64,000 bases of DNA from Clostridia bacterium (GTDB lineage Bacteria > Bacillota > Clostridia > UBA1381): assembly GCA_900756545.1 (NCBI GenBank), contig CAAEKO010000047.1, positions 1 through 64,000 of the forward strand, read 5' to 3'. Positions within the stretch are counted from its first letter, which is position 1, and every line of letters begins with the position of its first letter. Both the position numbers and the translations under genes were made by a program. Shown here piece after piece: positions 1-8,847 of the stretch. Under the pieces are notes generated by a model. It did no database searches and was not told the DNA's origin. It saw only the letters and a list, made by a program, of their open reading frames with translations.

Positions 1-31
1 GCAGAAAAACGAAAAAAGGGGGCTAAATGAG

Positions 32-319
32 ATGAAAATTCCAATTCTGCTCTGCGATTACCGCCTAAGGAAAAAATGGTCTATAGAGCAAATAGCAAAA
101 AGACTCAAGGTTTCAGAAGCTGTTTATGAATCATGGGAAAATGGCGAATCACTGCCTAATCTGGAGATGATACAGTTCATTTCCGAAAAATTAAAAATAG
201 GGCTGAAGGATCTATCAAACGCATGGTCAGAGGACATTGCAGAAAATGAAGATCTGGTAGATAAAAAGATCCCCCAAAAGCGGAGACCTCGAAATCGTGA
301 AAGAAAAAAGGCGCGGTAG
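32..319 (+). CDS. Small XRE-type helix-turn-helix protein
   Basis: This 95-residue protein has a Cro/C1-type helix-turn-helix over about residues 10-60, with the family pattern of a Q-I-A helix, a recognition helix ending in W-E-N-G and the P-x-L-x-x-I-x-x-I segment. The tail (about 70-95) is highly basic (Arg/Lys) and could add DNA contacts. The start is supported by a GGGGG ribosome site about 10 bases upstream; an ATG at 27 runs into a stop after two codons. It sits next to a decayed phage-type integrase in opposite orientation, so it may be a left-over element regulator. The target is unknown. Confidence 0.75.
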   Translation: MKIPILLCDYRLRKKWSIEQIAKRLKVSEAVYESWENGESLPNLEMIQFISEKLKIGLKDLSNAWSEDIAENEDLVDKKIPQKRRPRNRERKKAR

Positions 320-328
320 CGCCTTTTT
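304..328. terminator. Bidirectional terminator between XRE gene and integrase remnant
   Basis: A hairpin with stem GGCGC/GCGCC and four-base loop is flanked by six A on the left and five T on the right, so it can work in both directions. It overlaps the stop codon of the XRE gene. Confidence 0.7.
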
Positions 329-1162
329 ATAATTCAGCCGCGTCCAGGAGTGAAACCGCACTAAGCTTCATGTCGATGGTGACGTCGCTGTAGATATCGC
401 AGGTGGTTTTTATGCTGTTGTGGCCTAAAAGATCGCTGATCACCTTAATATTGGCTCCGCGCCGAAGAAGCTCAGTGGCAAAGGTATGCCGAAGCGCATG
501 AATACCGCAGTCCGGCAAAGAAGCCGCCTGCAGGGTACGCTTATAAGCAGCCAGCATAGAACGGTAATTTAAAACCCTGCCGGCAGCTCCCCGGAAAACA
601 GGAGCGGAGGGCTGTCCCAGCGTAATTCTTTCCTGCAAAATCCGCCAAGCTTTGACAGAAAGCGGGATCTCCCGCTGGCTTTCGTCAGTTTTCGGGGTTT
701 GGTAGCTTCCGCGGTAGTAATTGCGCTGAATCGTGATCGATCTTGCCCGCACATCTATATCCTGCTGCTGGAGACCAATCAATTCACCAACACGAATCCC
801 AGTCTGAAGCAAAAATTCAAAGTGCGGCGCGTGAAAACTGTCGTTTTTTGCCCGAAACAGCCATTGCTGTTCGGGCGAAAAAGCGCGTACACGCTTTTTT
901 TGCTTTTTAGGCAAAATAACCCCCCCGCAGTAAATACGATTTATCCGGCAAACCGTAATTTTGGGCCTGAGAGAGGGCCTGACTAATCAGCGTATAGGTG
1001 TGACTGATAGTCGACCATGCCAAACCGGATGAAACCATGGTATTAATAACATGCTGGATGGAATTGCAGGTGAGATCCTCCAAGATAAGGTCATCCGGAA
1101 TAAGTGCTTTGCCCACAAAATACAGCTGTTCACTGTTTCCCCAGTCTATTTTATCATATAAA
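327..1162 (-). pseudogene. Tyrosine-recombinase integrase remnant, frameshifted and 5'-truncated
   Basis: The catalytic part (914 to 327) keeps the full tyrosine recombinase set, counted from Pro-Lys-Lys: Arg41 in TGIRVGEL, Lys75, His139/Arg142 in HALRH, His165 and Tyr175. The core-binding part is read in another frame (about 1162 to 907). The two frames join at a run of seven C (920-926), and removing one base gives one continuous protein with a normal linker into the catalytic domain. The N-terminal arm-binding region is absent: the coding frame runs straight into the terminator at 1161-1193. It is therefore a dead integrase unless the C-run is a sequencing error, and even then it lacks its start. 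Confidence 0.8.
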
Positions 1163-1193
1163 AAAACAGGACCACTCGTGGTCCTGTTTTTTT
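1161..1193. terminator. Strong bidirectional terminator
   Basis: A stem of AACAGGACCAC with GTGGTCCTGTT and a two-base loop, A-rich on the left and T7 on the right. It serves the leftward GGGtGRT operon ending at 1205 and marks the point where the integrase remnant stops. Confidence 0.8.
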
Positions 1194-1204
1194 ACAATTT
1201 GCAC

Positions 1205-2203
1205 TTATTTCATAGCTTCCTCAACGGCAACTGCAACTGCAACGGTGGCGCCAACCATGGGGTTGTTGCCCATACCGATAAGTCCCATCATTTCCACATG
1301 TGCCGGAACAGAAGAAGAACCAGCAAACTGCGCGTCGGAATGCATACGGCCCATCGTATCTGTCATACCATAAGAAGCCGGTCCTGCTGCCATATTGTCC
1401 GGATGCAGGGTACGGCCCGTACCACCGCCAGAGGCAACAGAGAAATATTTTTTGCCCTGTTCGATACATTCTTTCTTATATGTACCGGCAACCGGATGCT
1501 GGAATCTTGTGGGGTTGGTGGAGTTTCCTGTAATGGATACGTCAACACCTTCCAGATGCATGATTGCAACGCCTTCACGAACATCGTCCGCGCCGTAGCA
1601 GCGAACCTTTGCTCGTTCCCCATTGGAATATGCCTTTTCACTGATTATTTTTACTTCGCCGGTATAGTAGTCAAACTGTGTCTTTACATAGGTGAAGCCG
1701 TTGATCCGGGAGATTACCTGTGCCGCGTCTTTTCCGAGACCGTTCAGGATAACCTTCAAATCCTCTTTACGAGCCTTATTCGCACTTCTTGCCAAGCCGA
1801 TCGCGCCCTCTGCGGCAGCGAAGGATTCATGCCCAGCCAAAAATGCGAAACATTTTGTCTCATCCCGCAAAAGCATTGCGCCCAGATTACCATGTCCTAG
1901 ACCAACCTTTCTGTCGTCCGCTACAGAGCCGGGAATACAAAAAGATTGCAGCCCTAAACCGATTTTTTCCGCAGCGTCAGCTGCCTTTGTGCAGCCGTCC
2001 TTGATTGCGATCGCCGCGCCGACTGTATACGCCCAACATGCGTTTTCAAAGCAGATCGGCTGGATACCTTTTACCATATTATATACGTCAATGCCCTTGT
2101 CATCGCAGATTTTCTTTGCCTCCTCGATAGAGGAAATCCCGTGCTTTTCCAGTTCCGCATTGATCTGGTCGATTCTTCTTTCATAACTTTCAAATAAAGC
2201 CAT
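1205..2203 (-). CDS. GGGtGRT family protein (function unknown)
   Basis: This 332-residue protein carries the name-giving motif G-G-G-T-G-R-T at about residues 259-265, followed by LHPDNMA, and matches the usual length of this conserved but uncharacterised family. The protein is rich in Gly/Ala with cysteines at about 51, 56, 71, 89 and 118. There is no signal peptide or membrane segment, so it is probably cytosolic. An AAGGAGG ribosome site lies 8 bases before the ATG. It follows a NifU-like scaffold gene by about 20 bases and both share the terminator at 1161-1193. The recurring pairing with a scaffold protein suggests a role in handling an Fe-S cluster or another cofactor, which is inference. 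Confidence 0.85.
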   Translation of the reverse strand: MALFESYERRIDQINAELEKHGISSIEEAKKICDDKGIDVYNMVKGIQPICFENACWAYTVGAAIAIKDGCTKAADAAEKIGLGLQSFCIPGSVADDRKVGLGHGNLGAMLLRDETKCFAFLAGHESFAAAEGAIGLARSANKARKEDLKVILNGLGKDAAQVISRINGFTYVKTQFDYYTGEVKIISEKAYSNGERAKVRCYGADDVREGVAIMHLEGVDVSITGNSTNPTRFQHPVAGTYKKECIEQGKKYFSVASGGGTGRTLHPDNMAAGPASYGMTDTMGRMHSDAQFAGSSSVPAHVEMMGLIGMGNNPMVGATVAVAVAVEEAMK

Positions 2204-2224
2204 TGTCGTTACCTCCTTATCGAT

Positions 2225-2917
2225 TTATTCATGCCGCGGGTCGATCAGCTTTGCAGCGTCGTCCACCCGGCCGTATTGTCCGCTTGCCTTTTCCAGAGCC
2301 TCGTTCGCGTCCATGCCCTTTGCAATCATTTCCATCATCTTGCCCAGGTGTACGAACTTATAACCGATAATTTCATCATCTGCGTCTACCGCAAGCTTTG
2401 TTATGTAGCCTTCTGCCAACTCCAGATAACGGGGGCCTTTTTTCAGCGTCGCATAGGTTGTTCCCACCTGAGAACGCAGCCCTTTGCCCAAATCCTCCAG
2501 TCCAGCGCCCACAGGCAGACCGTCTTCTGAGAAAGCTGTCTGTGTGCGGCCGTATACAATTTGTAAAAACAGCTCGCGCATAGCGGTATTGATCGCGTCA
2601 CAGACCAGGTCGGAGTTCAGCGCCTCCAGAATCGTTTTCCCAACCAGAATTTCAGACGCCATTGCCGCAGAGTGCGTCATTCCAGAACATCCTACGGTTT
2701 CAACCAACGCCTCCTGGATAACGCCTTCTTTGACATTCAGCGTCAGCTTACAAGTTCCCTGCTGGGGCGCACACCAGCCTATACCGTGTGTTAAACCCGA
2801 AATGTCCTTGATTTCCTTCGCCTTCGTCCAGTTCCCCTCCTGAGGAATCGGCGCAGGCCCATGATTCACACCCTTTGCCAGGGGGCACATCGCTTCTACT
2901 TCACTTGAATATTTCAT
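2225..2917 (-). CDS. NifU/IscU-like iron-sulfur scaffold protein
   Basis: The protein is 230 residues from the ATG at 2917, chosen because AAAGGAG lies 9 bases upstream; an in-frame start at 2965 has no ribosome site. It resembles the NifU N-terminal scaffold family: cysteines occur in WCAPQQGTC and in VGCSGMTHSAA, the latter matching the second conserved Cys region of NifU, with another Cys in DLVCDAI. It is longer than IscU (about 130 residues), having extra N- and C-terminal segments. It is the first gene of a two-gene operon with the GGGtGRT protein. The usual Suf/Isc desulfurase genes are not here, so it may serve a dedicated partner. Confidence 0.75.
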   Translation of the reverse strand: MKYSSEVEAMCPLAKGVNHGPAPIPQEGNWTKAKEIKDISGLTHGIGWCAPQQGTCKLTLNVKEGVIQEALVETVGCSGMTHSAAMASEILVGKTILEALNSDLVCDAINTAMRELFLQIVYGRTQTAFSEDGLPVGAGLEDLGKGLRSQVGTTYATLKKGPRYLELAEGYITKLAVDADDEIIGYKFVHLGKMMEMIAKGMDANEALEKASGQYGRVDDAAKLIDPRHE

Positions 2918-3068
2918 GTGTTCTGCTCCTTTCAGTATTGACATAATACCGGCATAAATCGCCATTATTGTTAATTATATCACAAATTTCACATTATGCA
3001 AGATATAATCTGCAAAATCATATCATAGCACAAAAAAATTTATACATGGTTTCTGTTTTTAGGCAAAA

Positions 3069-4748
3069 CTACGCATCCACACGAAAGGTAATCTCAAAGG
3101 TATCCCCAGCCGGATAATCAATAAAATATACCCGCAGATCCTCCGCATTGTGATCCTTGATAACCTCCTCCGAAATCACCGGTTCTGTCCCGCATAGCAA
3201 GCTGACAGCGCCGATTTTCACAGCTCCGCTTGTTTTTTCCGGCGGGACAATCGTGATAAACCGCTCCGTTATCTGGTGGCCTGCGTCGGTAAACTGAAAC
3301 GTATCCCGCATCTGTATACCCTCCGCCTCCAAACTGAAGCTTCTGGTCAGGGATTCCAACGCCGGATTGTCGTAGCCTCCCTCCAGCGCCACTGCAAACT
3401 GGTCCGGGGTATGGCACAGTACCCGGGCCTTGTAATCTTTTCCCGCCTTCTGCTCCCAGCCGTCTATTATGGGTACACTGTGCCCCCGTGAAGCATTACA
3501 CAGAAAGGTATACCGTTCTTCCGCGCTGAAGTATCCCCTTGTATACTCTCCCGCTCCCAAATCACAAAGACACTGCTTTCCTCCCGCAGTAAGGATAAAA
3601 CTCCCCAGATCATTATGGTTGTGGGGTTCTGCGTTGTTTCCGCCTTTCGCGGCAAAAGCATATTTTTCCCGCCGGGCAATAAACCATTGGGCGTTCTCAT
3701 AATAGGCGTCCCCGGATTTGCTTTCCTTCGGAAGTATCGCCGGATCTGTCCAGAAAAACTGCCGAACAAAGGAAGCAAACCGGATCAGATTCACACCGCT
3801 CCCCGCCGCACTTCTTGCCCGGTATTCCAGCAGCGGAACCTCCACAGAATCTGGAAAAATCTTCTTAAGATAGAATGCCAATCCAGCCTGAAACCAATTC
3901 CGCATGTGCCCGTCGGAAAAGCTGACTGTCCAGTCCCCCTGCATATACATATGCTGCTGAAACATGGCGATATTCCGAATTTTTTCATTATGGATGATGT
4001 CAGTACCATTAAACTCCAGCAAAAGCTGGGCAAAATAAAGAAAATATCCGAAGCCGTATGTCCAGTAGCCCAAGCCCTCCGCACATGCGCCGTCATCCCC
4101 GTAGCCAGACAGAAAACAATCCAGAGCCGCCATAATCCGCGGCTCTACTGCTTTGTAACGTTCGGGCGCAAGATATATGTATGTCATGCCAACACAGCCC
4201 GCACAAACGGCGGACCAGTTATTCGTCCGCCTTTCCCATGGGAACGTCCTATCCGCAAAAGAATCTATTGTCCGTGCCATAACCTCATAGCGTATGCGCC
4301 GCCGAACAGGTTCGGAAAGCTTGTCCCCCAGTACATAACTGATTTCTGCCAAAGCCTGCGCTGTTTCTGCGGAAAACAGGTCAATATGCGTATGAATATC
4401 CTCCATGGGGGACGCAATATCTACATGAGCAGGCACAGCCCAGGTAAACTCATCGCAGATGGCCCAAATGATATTCTCCAGCTCCCGCTTATCATCCTCC
4501 CGCTCATAAAGCAGAAAACGCATAAAAAAACCGTTTAGCTTTGATCGGCGTGCAAAATAGGCCTGCTCATATTCCTTCCGGGAACCTGTATCATATACAA
4601 TCATAAATTCGTCTATTTGGACAGCTTTCGTTTTTTCTGCGCCGTAATAGCCGCAAATTTCCTCTAATTCATCCATGAACGTTTTATAAAAAGGGTCTGT
4701 TTTGATCCTTTCCAACCTTTGTGTATCCTTGCTTTCAGGGAAAAGCAT
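3069..4748 (-). CDS. Heparinase II/III-like polysaccharide lyase family protein
   Basis: At 559 residues it has the heparinase II/III layout: a helical toroid over about 60-330 and a beta-rich C-terminal domain from about 370, which begins with the characteristic EPHNHNDLGSF segment and continues with a GxYTR stretch. Related enzymes break uronic-acid-containing polysaccharides by beta-elimination. No signal peptide is visible at the N-terminus, so the protein would act in the cytoplasm on imported oligosaccharides, or it is not secreted by a classical route. GGAGG lies 8 bases before the ATG. It stands alone, without sugar transport or uronate genes nearby. The substrate cannot be named from sequence. 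Confidence 0.8.
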   Translation of the reverse strand: MLFPESKDTQRLERIKTDPFYKTFMDELEEICGYYGAEKTKAVQIDEFMIVYDTGSRKEYEQAYFARRSKLNGFFMRFLLYEREDDKRELENIIWAICDEFTWAVPAHVDIASPMEDIHTHIDLFSAETAQALAEISYVLGDKLSEPVRRRIRYEVMARTIDSFADRTFPWERRTNNWSAVCAGCVGMTYIYLAPERYKAVEPRIMAALDCFLSGYGDDGACAEGLGYWTYGFGYFLYFAQLLLEFNGTDIIHNEKIRNIAMFQQHMYMQGDWTVSFSDGHMRNWFQAGLAFYLKKIFPDSVEVPLLEYRARSAAGSGVNLIRFASFVRQFFWTDPAILPKESKSGDAYYENAQWFIARREKYAFAAKGGNNAEPHNHNDLGSFILTAGGKQCLCDLGAGEYTRGYFSAEERYTFLCNASRGHSVPIIDGWEQKAGKDYKARVLCHTPDQFAVALEGGYDNPALESLTRSFSLEAEGIQMRDTFQFTDAGHQITERFITIVPPEKTSGAVKIGAVSLLCGTEPVISEEVIKDHNAEDLRVYFIDYPAGDTFEITFRVDA

Positions 4749-4881
4749 ATTGCCGCCTCCAGTAATTTTTTCTTTATTATACAGGATTCTCTATCAAGTT
4801 GCAACAAAATTTCCAAAATATATTGATTTTATAGCACATCAGATTTATAATATATGAAAATAGGTTCACAAAGAGCAAAAC

Positions 4882-5438
4882 ATGGAAACAAGACGGTATA
4901 AAGATACAGACAAACAGATTTCCCTGCTGGGATTCGGCGCCATAAGCTTACCTCGGCTTTATCCAAATAAAGGAGATTGACTGAGCCGCTGCAGAAAAGC
5001 TCGTCGACTATGCCTATGCCCACGGGGTTAATTATTTTGACACAGCATGCATGTACCACAATGGTGAATCCAAACGGTTTATCGGGCACGCGCTAAAGAA
5101 AAATACCCGCGGGACAGCTTTTATCTTGCTGACAAAATGCCGGTATGGATGGCCAAGGATATGAACGGTGTGGACCGAATATCGGCACTTACGGCTATCT
5201 AGCGGAAAAGAAAAAACAGGGAAAAATCCGGCAGCTGGGCTTTTTCTTTCACGACAACCCGGAAATGCTGGAGATGCTGCTCAATCGGTATCCCTGGGAT
5301 TCCGCCCAGCTCCAGCTCAATTACCTGGACTGGGAAATGCAGGACGCAAAGCGACTGTATGCCATTTTAACAGAGCATAATCTTCCCTGCATTGTCACGG
5401 AACCGGTGCGGGGCGGAGCAGCAGCCGGAAGGGAATAA
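4882..5438 (+). pseudogene. Decayed aldo/keto reductase
   Basis: Pieces of an aldo/keto reductase can be read in order on the plus strand: an N-terminal strand with LGFGAISLP, then in another frame AAEKLVDYAYAHGVNYFDTA (the cofactor-binding NYFDTA motif) and a SFYLADKMP segment, then KKKQGKIRQLGFFFHDNPEM and LPCIVTEPVRGG. The reading frame is broken by an early stop near 4978, a shift near 5105, and a junction near 5185 where roughly the middle third of the barrel is missing. The C-terminal part is also missing. The remnant ends just before the DUF554 gene. Confidence 0.8.
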
Positions 5439-5481
5439 GAATATTAACGCAGCACATTTTTGCGTAAAGGATGAAATTAAA

Positions 5482-6201
5482 ATGATCGGATTGGGAACGA
5501 TAATCAATGTACTGGGTATATTCGCCGGCGGATTGCTCGGGCTTTTCTGTGGAAAATTCATGAAACAGCGCTATCAGGATATCCTTACAAAATCCACAGG
5601 TGTATGTGTTATTTTTATCGGTGTAGGCGGCGCTTTAGAAAAAATGATGACCATAAATCAAAATCAACTGAACAGCGGCGGTACAATGATGATGATTGGC
5701 AGCCTTGCGATCGGGTCAGTGCTCGGAGAATTTCTCAATATTGATATGCGGATGGCCCAGTTTGGCGAATGGCTGAAAATAAAGACTGGAAACGGAAAAG
5801 AACAGTCGTTTGTAGAAGCTTTTGTGACCGCGTCTCTTACAGTTTGTGTCGGTGCGATGGCCATAATCGGCGCGATACAGGATGGAATATCCGGCGATTA
5901 TCGTATATTGGCCGCGAAAGCAGTGCTTGACTTGATTATTATTCTGGTCATGACCTCTTCCCTGGGAAAAGGGTGTATTTTTGCGGCTATTCCGGTAGCT
6001 CTGCTGCAAGGCGGCGTCACCGTGATCGCAAGATTGGTCGGACCGTTTATGACTGAACCTTCACTTTCTAACTTATCGCTGACTGGCTCTATCCTAATAT
6101 TTTGCGTAGGTATAAATCTGATCTGGAAAAATACGATTAAGGTTGCGAATATGCTGCCGTCGATTATCATTGCGATCATATGGGCGTTTCTTTCGGCGTA
6201 G
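5482..6201 (+). CDS. DUF554 family membrane protein
   Basis: This 239-residue protein starts at ATG 5482, with AAAGG 11 bases upstream; a longer frame from 5392 is an overlap with the pseudogene. It shows about seven hydrophobic segments and the family's opening Gly-rich pattern (MIGLGTIINVLG, then GGLLGLFCG). DUF554 proteins (YdfK/YqgA type) are multi-pass inner-membrane proteins of unknown transport role. It is monocistronic, between a pseudogene and a convergent secreted-protein operon. Confidence 0.85.
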   Translation: MIGLGTIINVLGIFAGGLLGLFCGKFMKQRYQDILTKSTGVCVIFIGVGGALEKMMTINQNQLNSGGTMMMIGSLAIGSVLGEFLNIDMRMAQFGEWLKIKTGNGKEQSFVEAFVTASLTVCVGAMAIIGAIQDGISGDYRILAAKAVLDLIIILVMTSSLGKGCIFAAIPVALLQGGVTVIARLVGPFMTEPSLSNLSLTGSILIFCVGINLIWKNTIKVANMLPSIIIAIIWAFLSA

Positions 6202-6251
6202 ATTCGCCAGACATAAAAAACACGCCATGGACTAAGGCCCCTGACGCATTT

Positions 6252-6290
6252 CCCGCCTTATTCTATTCACAGAAAGGCGGGTATGTTTTA
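6252..6290. terminator. Possible terminator between convergent genes
   Basis: CCCGCCTT (6252-6259) pairs with AAGGCGGG (6274-6281), loop of 14, followed on the plus strand by a T-rich stretch. It is a moderate candidate for ending the DUF554 transcript. Confidence 0.45.
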
Positions 6291-7085
6291 ATTTGTAAAA
6301 TCCTGTGTCCAGCAGCTGTCGTATAGACCAACGCCCATTTTAAACAGATTGCCATTTAGGATATTGGCTCTGTGTTCCTCTGAATTCATCCAGCCGTCTA
6401 CCACCTGCTCTGGCTCCAAATACCCCATCGCGATATTCTCTGCGGCAAACCTGTACATGATTCCGGCAGAAACCATCCGGTCAAACGGCGACTTGCCAGC
6501 AGAGGACATATGGTCAAAAAAATTATTTTCCGCCATATCCCGGCTGTGTGCCCGGGCGGCGGACGCCAGACCATCGTCCCACGCAAAGACAGGCAAGCCG
6601 TTTACCTGCCTGATTTCATTCACCAGTTTAAGAATCTCTTTTTCCTTCCGGTAATTTCTATGCACGTCCTCGGGCGGACTGATATACACAGTTCTGTTTT
6701 CCCCGCTCCAGGATACCCGGCATCCCAAAACCTCAGATACGACCCGCATAGGGACCAGCATCCTGTCCTGCAAAATCACCGGCGCAGCAGGCAGGGAAAC
6801 TGACTGTCCATTCACATCCATCACAGCCGAGCCAACCGACAATCCGGCCGATATGTTATCCTTTTGCAGAAACGCTGTTCCAGACTGCCAGGAAATTGCC
6901 GCCCCCATTTCTAACGCCATACCCCGGATGGGAATAAAAACTATATTTTCGATCATTACCGGCGGCTGGTCAAAGGCCAGCCTTTCCCCCTCCAGTACAA
7001 CAAAAACCGGCTCTTCCGCCGCATTGGCTGTTTGCACTGTAAAGAATACTGCTGCAGCAGCCAGCAGAATCAATATCCTTTTCAT
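6288..7085 (-). CDS. Secreted protein with copper-amine-oxidase-N domain and CAP (SCP/PR-1) domain
   Basis: The N-terminus is a classical signal peptide (hydrophobic to about residue 20, cut after TANA). Residues about 28-135 form a copper amine oxidase N-terminal 'stalk' domain with the FDQPPVMIEN and RMLVPMRVVSEVLG signatures. Residues about 148-260 form a CAP domain with the HSRDMAENNFFDH and FAAENIAMG motifs, seen in YkwD-like secreted proteins of Firmicutes. It overlaps the upstream LRR protein by four bases (ATGA), so translation is probably coupled. It is the last gene of the sigma/anti-sigma operon. CAP proteins have varied extracellular roles; the ligand is unknown. Confidence 0.88.
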   Translation of the reverse strand: MKRILILLAAAAVFFTVQTANAAEEPVFVVLEGERLAFDQPPVMIENIVFIPIRGMALEMGAAISWQSGTAFLQKDNISAGLSVGSAVMDVNGQSVSLPAAPVILQDRMLVPMRVVSEVLGCRVSWSGENRTVYISPPEDVHRNYRKEKEILKLVNEIRQVNGLPVFAWDDGLASAARAHSRDMAENNFFDHMSSAGKSPFDRMVSAGIMYRFAAENIAMGYLEPEQVVDGWMNSEEHRANILNGNLFKMGVGLYDSCWTQDFTN

Positions 7086-8740
7086 GATTCCTTCCCCTCT
7101 GCAGCATTATTTTCATTTTTAACGATTTCCACTGTATTTGTTTTCATATTCCAGCTTACCTCTGCCATGAATGCCTCAGCTACTGCCCGCAGCGGTACAA
7201 GCATACGCCCGTTTTCAATTTTAGCGGACGCGCTCAAGGTTACCTCGCGTGTATCTGTGCCCTTCTTTATCTGCATCTGCTCTTTATCTGCCGTAATCTC
7301 TACCTGCGTACCATTACTTTCAGCAACCGCCGATTTTGTTTTCTCATCCCAACTTACTTCTGCGCCAAGCGCCTCAAATACCGCGCGCACCGGAACGAGT
7401 ACAGCATTCCTCTCCATGACGGGAGGCTGGTCAAACCAGACTTTTTCTCCATTTAGCAGCACGTGTATCATATAGCGGTATTCCAGCCCATGCTCCATGG
7501 CATACATTTCCGCATATGAATCTTCGTCACAATATATCACAGGATTACATCCTTCAAAAGCTCTGTCCTGAATAATCACCACGTTGCAGGGCAGATATAC
7601 CCACTCCAGCTTCGTACATCCCATAAACGTGCAGTAATCCAGAATAGACTGTGTCTCCGGCACCTGCAAACAGGTTAGGGCAGCGCAGTTCAGAAACGCC
7701 CGTTCAATATTCTCCATGGACCAGGGCAGCCTGATCTCCGTTATCTGCGAGCAGCCGTCAAAGGCGCCATTCTGTATGCTTCGTACACCCCTGGGTATAG
7801 TCACGCTTCCGCTTTTTCCCGGTGGACAGCAGATCAAATCCAGCATATCCCGGCTGTACAAAATGCCGTCCACACTTTTATACCGGTCAGAATTGCCGGC
7901 TTCAATGGCCGTCAATGCCATACATCCGGAAAAGCACGACACGTTCAAGCTTTCCAGCCCCGCCGGCAAAGTAATGGATTTCAGCCCCGTACACCCGGAA
8001 AATGCCATAGTCATGATGGATAAAAGGCTTTCTGGCAGAACTGTCTCGGTCATACTGCTGCAGCCTGAAAACGCGCTGTATCCAATTACTTCCGTCCCTT
8101 CCCGTACTGTAACCCTGCCGGATATCCCGCCTGGACAAAGCTTAAGGCACTTTTCGTCTTTTGTATATAACAGTCCGTCCGCTGCAGTGTAGCTTGCATT
8201 TTCCTCCGGCATAGTCAGACTTTTTAATTGTCCGCAGGACGTAAAATTTCCTGTCCCCAGCTCTGCAAGACCAGCTGGGAAAACAACCGCTTCCAGATAC
8301 GGATTTTCAGTTACCGCACCCATTTGAATTTTCACTACAGTCTCCGGAATTTTAAAAACCGCATCTTTTTTTGCCCGCGGATATGCGATCAGGCATGTCA
8401 TATCTTTGGTATACAATACGCCGTCCACACTTTTCAGCATGGGGTTTTCCGCATCCACGCTTATTTCAGCCAGGCTCTTGCACTCGGAAAGCCCGTTTAC
8501 CCCCGTAATACCGGCATGCAGGATAATTTCAGTAATTGCTTCTATTGCTTTGTCCGCAGAAGAAATAAAGTCTAACCTGCGTATACTGCTGGGAACCGCC
8601 GCCGCACCGCCCAGTCCTGTATACCCCACGGCAGTCATATCTGCCGGGTCTATGATAAATCCGCCGCATTCTGCAAATGCAGAACAATGTATACAGACGG
8701 CTAATATAAAAAAAGCCGTTATGATAGTTATTCTTCTCAT
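7082..8740 (-). CDS. Secreted BspA-type leucine-rich-repeat protein with stalk domain
   Basis: The protein is 552 residues from ATG 8740, preceded by AAAGGA and followed at once by a signal peptide; a GTG at 8764 in frame is less likely. About residues 30-410 are LRR_5 (BspA-like) repeats of the form x-F-x-G-C-x-x-L-x-x-I-x-L-P, interspersed with several VDGxLYxxD units in which the repeat states a 'key'. Residues about 420-545 are a copper-amine-oxidase-N domain (FDQPPVMERNAVLVPVRAV). It is likely a surface recognition or scaffold protein. It lies between the other stalk-domain genes of the same leftward cluster and overlaps the CAP gene by four bases. Confidence 0.87.
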   Translation of the reverse strand: MRRITIITAFFILAVCIHCSAFAECGGFIIDPADMTAVGYTGLGGAAAVPSSIRRLDFISSADKAIEAITEIILHAGITGVNGLSECKSLAEISVDAENPMLKSVDGVLYTKDMTCLIAYPRAKKDAVFKIPETVVKIQMGAVTENPYLEAVVFPAGLAELGTGNFTSCGQLKSLTMPEENASYTAADGLLYTKDEKCLKLCPGGISGRVTVREGTEVIGYSAFSGCSSMTETVLPESLLSIMTMAFSGCTGLKSITLPAGLESLNVSCFSGCMALTAIEAGNSDRYKSVDGILYSRDMLDLICCPPGKSGSVTIPRGVRSIQNGAFDGCSQITEIRLPWSMENIERAFLNCAALTCLQVPETQSILDYCTFMGCTKLEWVYLPCNVVIIQDRAFEGCNPVIYCDEDSYAEMYAMEHGLEYRYMIHVLLNGEKVWFDQPPVMERNAVLVPVRAVFEALGAEVSWDEKTKSAVAESNGTQVEITADKEQMQIKKGTDTREVTLSASAKIENGRMLVPLRAVAEAFMAEVSWNMKTNTVEIVKNENNAAEGKES

Positions 8741-8815
8741 TGATGCGCTGATCCTTTCAGTCACTTTACCGAGTTTCTCTGAAACCTGCCTTCCCCAGCT
8801 CTAAACCGCCTGAAA

Positions 8816-8837
8816 CCGCATGTGCGTACACATGCGG
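8816..8837. repeat. Perfect hairpin between secreted-protein genes
   Basis: CCGCATGTG and CACATGCGG flank a four-base loop in the 107-base gap between two leftward genes. It has no clear U-tract in the direction of transcription, so it may be an RNA processing or stability element rather than a terminator. Confidence 0.5.
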
Positions 8838-8847
8838 CCAGCGATTC

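Noticed and set aside
920..926. Programmed frameshift in the integrase
   Set aside because: There is no slippery heptamer of known type with a stimulator, and the gene also lacks its N-terminus.
1037..1900. 287-residue plus-strand frame
   Set aside because: It lies opposite the GGGtGRT gene and has no ribosome site or family pattern; a shadow frame.
3615..4538. 307-residue plus-strand frame
   Set aside because: It is antisense to the heparinase-like gene, with the composition of a shadow frame.
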